Source: Dehalococcoidia bacterium (GTDB taxonomy: Bacteria > Chloroflexota > Dehalococcoidia > JACVQG01). From it: a stretch of 6,231 nt of DNA. A program made the translations under genes and the position numbers. The DNA is taken from positions 1-6,231 of the forward strand of contig JACVQG010000100.1 of assembly GCA_015661045.1 (NCBI GenBank), in the 5' to 3' direction. The notes beneath the pieces were generated by a model that was given only the letters and a program-made list of their open reading frames with translations, did not search any database and had not been told where the DNA came from. This document shows, piece after piece, positions 4,675 to 6,231 of the stretch; position 1 is the stretch's first letter, and the number at the start of each line of letters is the position of its first letter.

Positions 4675-6231
4675 CGAAGACACCACGCAGCACATCACAT
4701 ATCTCCCCCAGGGTAGCATAAGCCTCTACCGCCTCCAGAATAGGCGGCATGGTATTCTCTTTCCCGCGGGCGGCTTGTCCCAACCTTTCCAAACAGGCCT
4801 TCACCTGCGAGTTATCTCTTTCCGCTTTAACTTTGGCCAATCTGTCCTTTTGCTTTTTACCCCCGGCGGGGTCTATCTTTAGTAATTCGCAGCTCACTGG
4901 TTGTTTAGAGGTAAATTTGTTAACACCAACCACCGTTTGTTCTCCGGTTTCGGTCTTTTGCTGGGCTTTATATGAAGCCTCCTGTATCTCCCGTTGCTGG
5001 AAGCCTTGCTCGATAGCAGCTACTGCCCCGCCCAAACTATCTATTTTATCTATGTATACCTGCGCTTCGGTTTCTATCCGGTTGGTCAAGGATTCCACCA
5101 GGTAAGATCCGCCCAGCGGGTCAACCACATCGGCCACACCGCTTTCGTAGGCGATAATCTGCTGTGTGCGCAGAGCAAGCTGCACCGATTCCTCGGTGGG
5201 CAGACATAGAGCTTCGTCATAGCACGAGACTGCCAGCGATTGTACTCCACCAAGTACCGCCGCCAGGGTTTGCACTGTAGCCCGGACAATATTGTTGTTC
5301 GGCTGCTGGGCCACCAGGGTAGAGCCGCCGGTCTGGATATGGGTGCGGAACATCCATGACCTTGGGTCTTTAGCGCCAAACTTTTCCTTCATAATCCTGG
5401 CCCACATACGCCGGACAGCCCGCAGCTTGGCTACCTCTTCAAAGAGGTTGTTATGGGTCTGGAAAATCCACGATATACGCCCGGCGAAGCTATCCACATC
5501 CAGCCCGGCATCTACCGCCGACTGCACATAACAGATGGCATTGGCCAGGGCAAAGCCTATCTCCTGGGCCGCCGTGGAGCCGGCCTCCCGGATATGATAG
5601 CCGCCGATGCTGATGGTGTTCCACTTGGGCACATACCGGCTGCAATACTGGAAGATGTCGGTAGTAAGGCGGATGGAGTGCCCCGGCGGGAATATGTATG
5701 TGCCCCGAGCGATATATTCTTTTAAAATATCGTTCTGGATGGTCCCATCCAGCTTTGACGGGTCAACGCCCTGTTTTTTGCCTACGGCGATGTACATAGC
5801 CAGCAGCACCGGGGCGGCAGCGTTGATGATGTCCTTGAACAGCAGTTCCATATCCTGGAGTGTGCACACCGGCACGCCGACCTTGCCCACCTCGCCCTGG
5901 GCCAGGGGATGGTCGGAGTCGTAGCCTATCTGAGTGGGCAAGTCGAAGGCCACAGAGAGGCCGGTCTGGCCCTGCTCCAGGAGATACTTATACCTCTTGT
6001 TGGACTCCTTCGCCGAGGCATAGCCGGCATACTGGCGCATGGTCCACAGCCGGCCGCGGTACATGTTGGGCTGGATGCCACGAGTAAAGGGGTATTCGCC
6101 CGGGTATCCCAGCGCCTGTTTATAGTCAATGCCCGTCAAATCCTCCGGGGTATAAATCGCATCCAGTTCCGCGCCCGATGAGGTGGTAAACGCGGGCTGG
6201 CGTTGGGGCGCCTTCTTCAACGTAGGGTTAA
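4646..6231 (-). CDS. acyl-CoA mutase large subunit (methylmalonyl-CoA mutase family), 5' end off the window, with a ~10-residue internal deletion
   Basis: The substrate-binding TIM-barrel subunit of an adenosylcobalamin-dependent mutase, which interconverts e.g. methylmalonyl-CoA and succinyl-CoA; the B12-binding small subunit would be separate and is not in view. Numbering is from the TTG at 6220 (524 residues), but the frame stays open to the right edge, the TTG has no ribosome binding site, and relatives carry 20-40 more N-terminal residues, so the true start is probably outside. Seen: [13 protein letters not shown] (54-66), [20 protein letters not shown] (88-107), GTIQND (159-164), GYHIREAG (207-214), RTHIQTGG (292-299), and VGVNKF (431-436). 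Tyr64 and Arg172 match Tyr89 and Arg207 of Propionibacterium methylmalonyl-CoA mutase; His209, Arg248, His294 and Gln296 match His244, Arg283, His328 and Gln330. Odd: the segment equal to residues 157-166, carrying Ser162, Ser164 and Thr166, is missing at 131/132; Phe287 is Ile252; SLHTN reads SLAVS (328-332). It may be a divergent mutase with another substrate, or inactive. Confidence 0.9.
   Translation of the reverse strand, partial: NPTLKKAPQRQPAFTTSSGAELDAIYTPEDLTGIDYKQALGYPGEYPFTRGIQPNMYRGRLWTMRQYAGYASAKESNKRYKYLLEQGQTGLSVAFDLPTQIGYDSDHPLAQGEVGKVGVPVCTLQDMELLFKDIINAAAPVLLAMYIAVGKKQGVDPSKLDGTIQNDILKEYIARGTYIFPPGHSIRLTTDIFQYCSRYVPKWNTISIGGYHIREAGSTAAQEIGFALANAICYVQSAVDAGLDVDSFAGRISWIFQTHNNLFEEVAKLRAVRRMWARIMKEKFGAKDPRSWMFRTHIQTGGSTLVAQQPNNNIVRATVQTLAAVLGGVQSLAVSCYDEALCLPTEESVQLALRTQQIIAYESGVADVVDPLGGSYLVESLTNRIETEAQVYIDKIDSLGGAVAAIEQGFQQREIQEASYKAQQKTETGEQTVVGVNKFTSKQPVSCELLKIDPAGGKKQKDRLAKVKAERDNSQVKACLERLGQAARGKENTMPPILEAVEAYATLGEICDVLRGVFGVQREFLVF

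Noticed and set aside
5292..6181. Several plus-strand open frames of 75-105 codons opposite the mutase
   Set aside because: They are arginine/proline/serine-rich antisense shadows of a strongly conserved coding region, with no ribosome binding sites or recognisable domains.
5900..6231. Cobalamin riboswitch ahead of the mutase
   Set aside because: The coding frame is open to the edge, so any leader lies outside the window.

Overview
This 6.2-kb stretch comes from a bacterial chromosome and every supported gene lies on the minus strand. In transcription order (right to left) they are: the large subunit of a B12-dependent acyl-CoA mutase (5' end off the right edge), a RelE/ParE-type toxin-antitoxin pair, an acyl-CoA dehydrogenase, a small lipoprotein of unknown function, an enoyl-CoA hydratase/isomerase, and a FakA-type DAK2-domain fatty acid kinase subunit (3' end off the left edge). 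Middling G+C, AGGAGG-type ribosome binding sites with many GTG/TTG starts, anaerobe-style CoA-mutase and acyl-CoA genes, and dispersed palindromes of the 'cgtcattgcgag...gaagcaatctc' kind fit an uncultured anaerobe. A Dehalococcoidia-like Chloroflexota is my best guess, with a syntrophic Firmicute or a deltaproteobacterium as alternatives. This placement is an inference and is weak.

Layout. 1-884 is the truncated FakA-like gene. 885-1191 is non-coding and holds a possible -10 box for the FakA-like gene, a 134-bp element with imperfect inverted ends, and a weak hairpin after the hydratase gene. 1192-1959 is the crotonase. 1960-2199 is non-coding and mostly occupied by a 131-bp imperfect palindrome. 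2200-2748 is the lipoprotein, 13 bases behind the acyl-CoA dehydrogenase (2762-3904). 3905-4063 is non-coding, with competing hairpins and a short relic resembling the mutase 3' end. 4064-4563 is the toxin-antitoxin pair. 4600-4643 is a hairpin directly after the mutase stop. 4646 to the right edge is the mutase.

Taken together, the metabolic genes suggest acyl-CoA turnover: FakA phosphorylates fatty acids, the dehydrogenase and hydratase carry out beta-oxidation-type steps, and the mutase rearranges branched and linear (di)acyl-CoA skeletons. Apart from the dehydrogenase-lipoprotein pair and the toxin-antitoxin pair, gaps of 200-300 bases filled with repeats argue against one single operon.

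Three observations deserve attention. The mutase lacks about ten residues that carry three conserved substrate-contact Ser/Thr positions in known methylmalonyl-CoA mutases, and it also has an altered 'SLHTN' motif. The toxin-antitoxin pair lies between two diverged ~60-bp direct copies of the mutase 3' end plus hairpin. The lipoprotein TTG start overlaps the stop of a tiny four-codon reading frame with its own ribosome binding site. I found no clear novel defence or mobile system.
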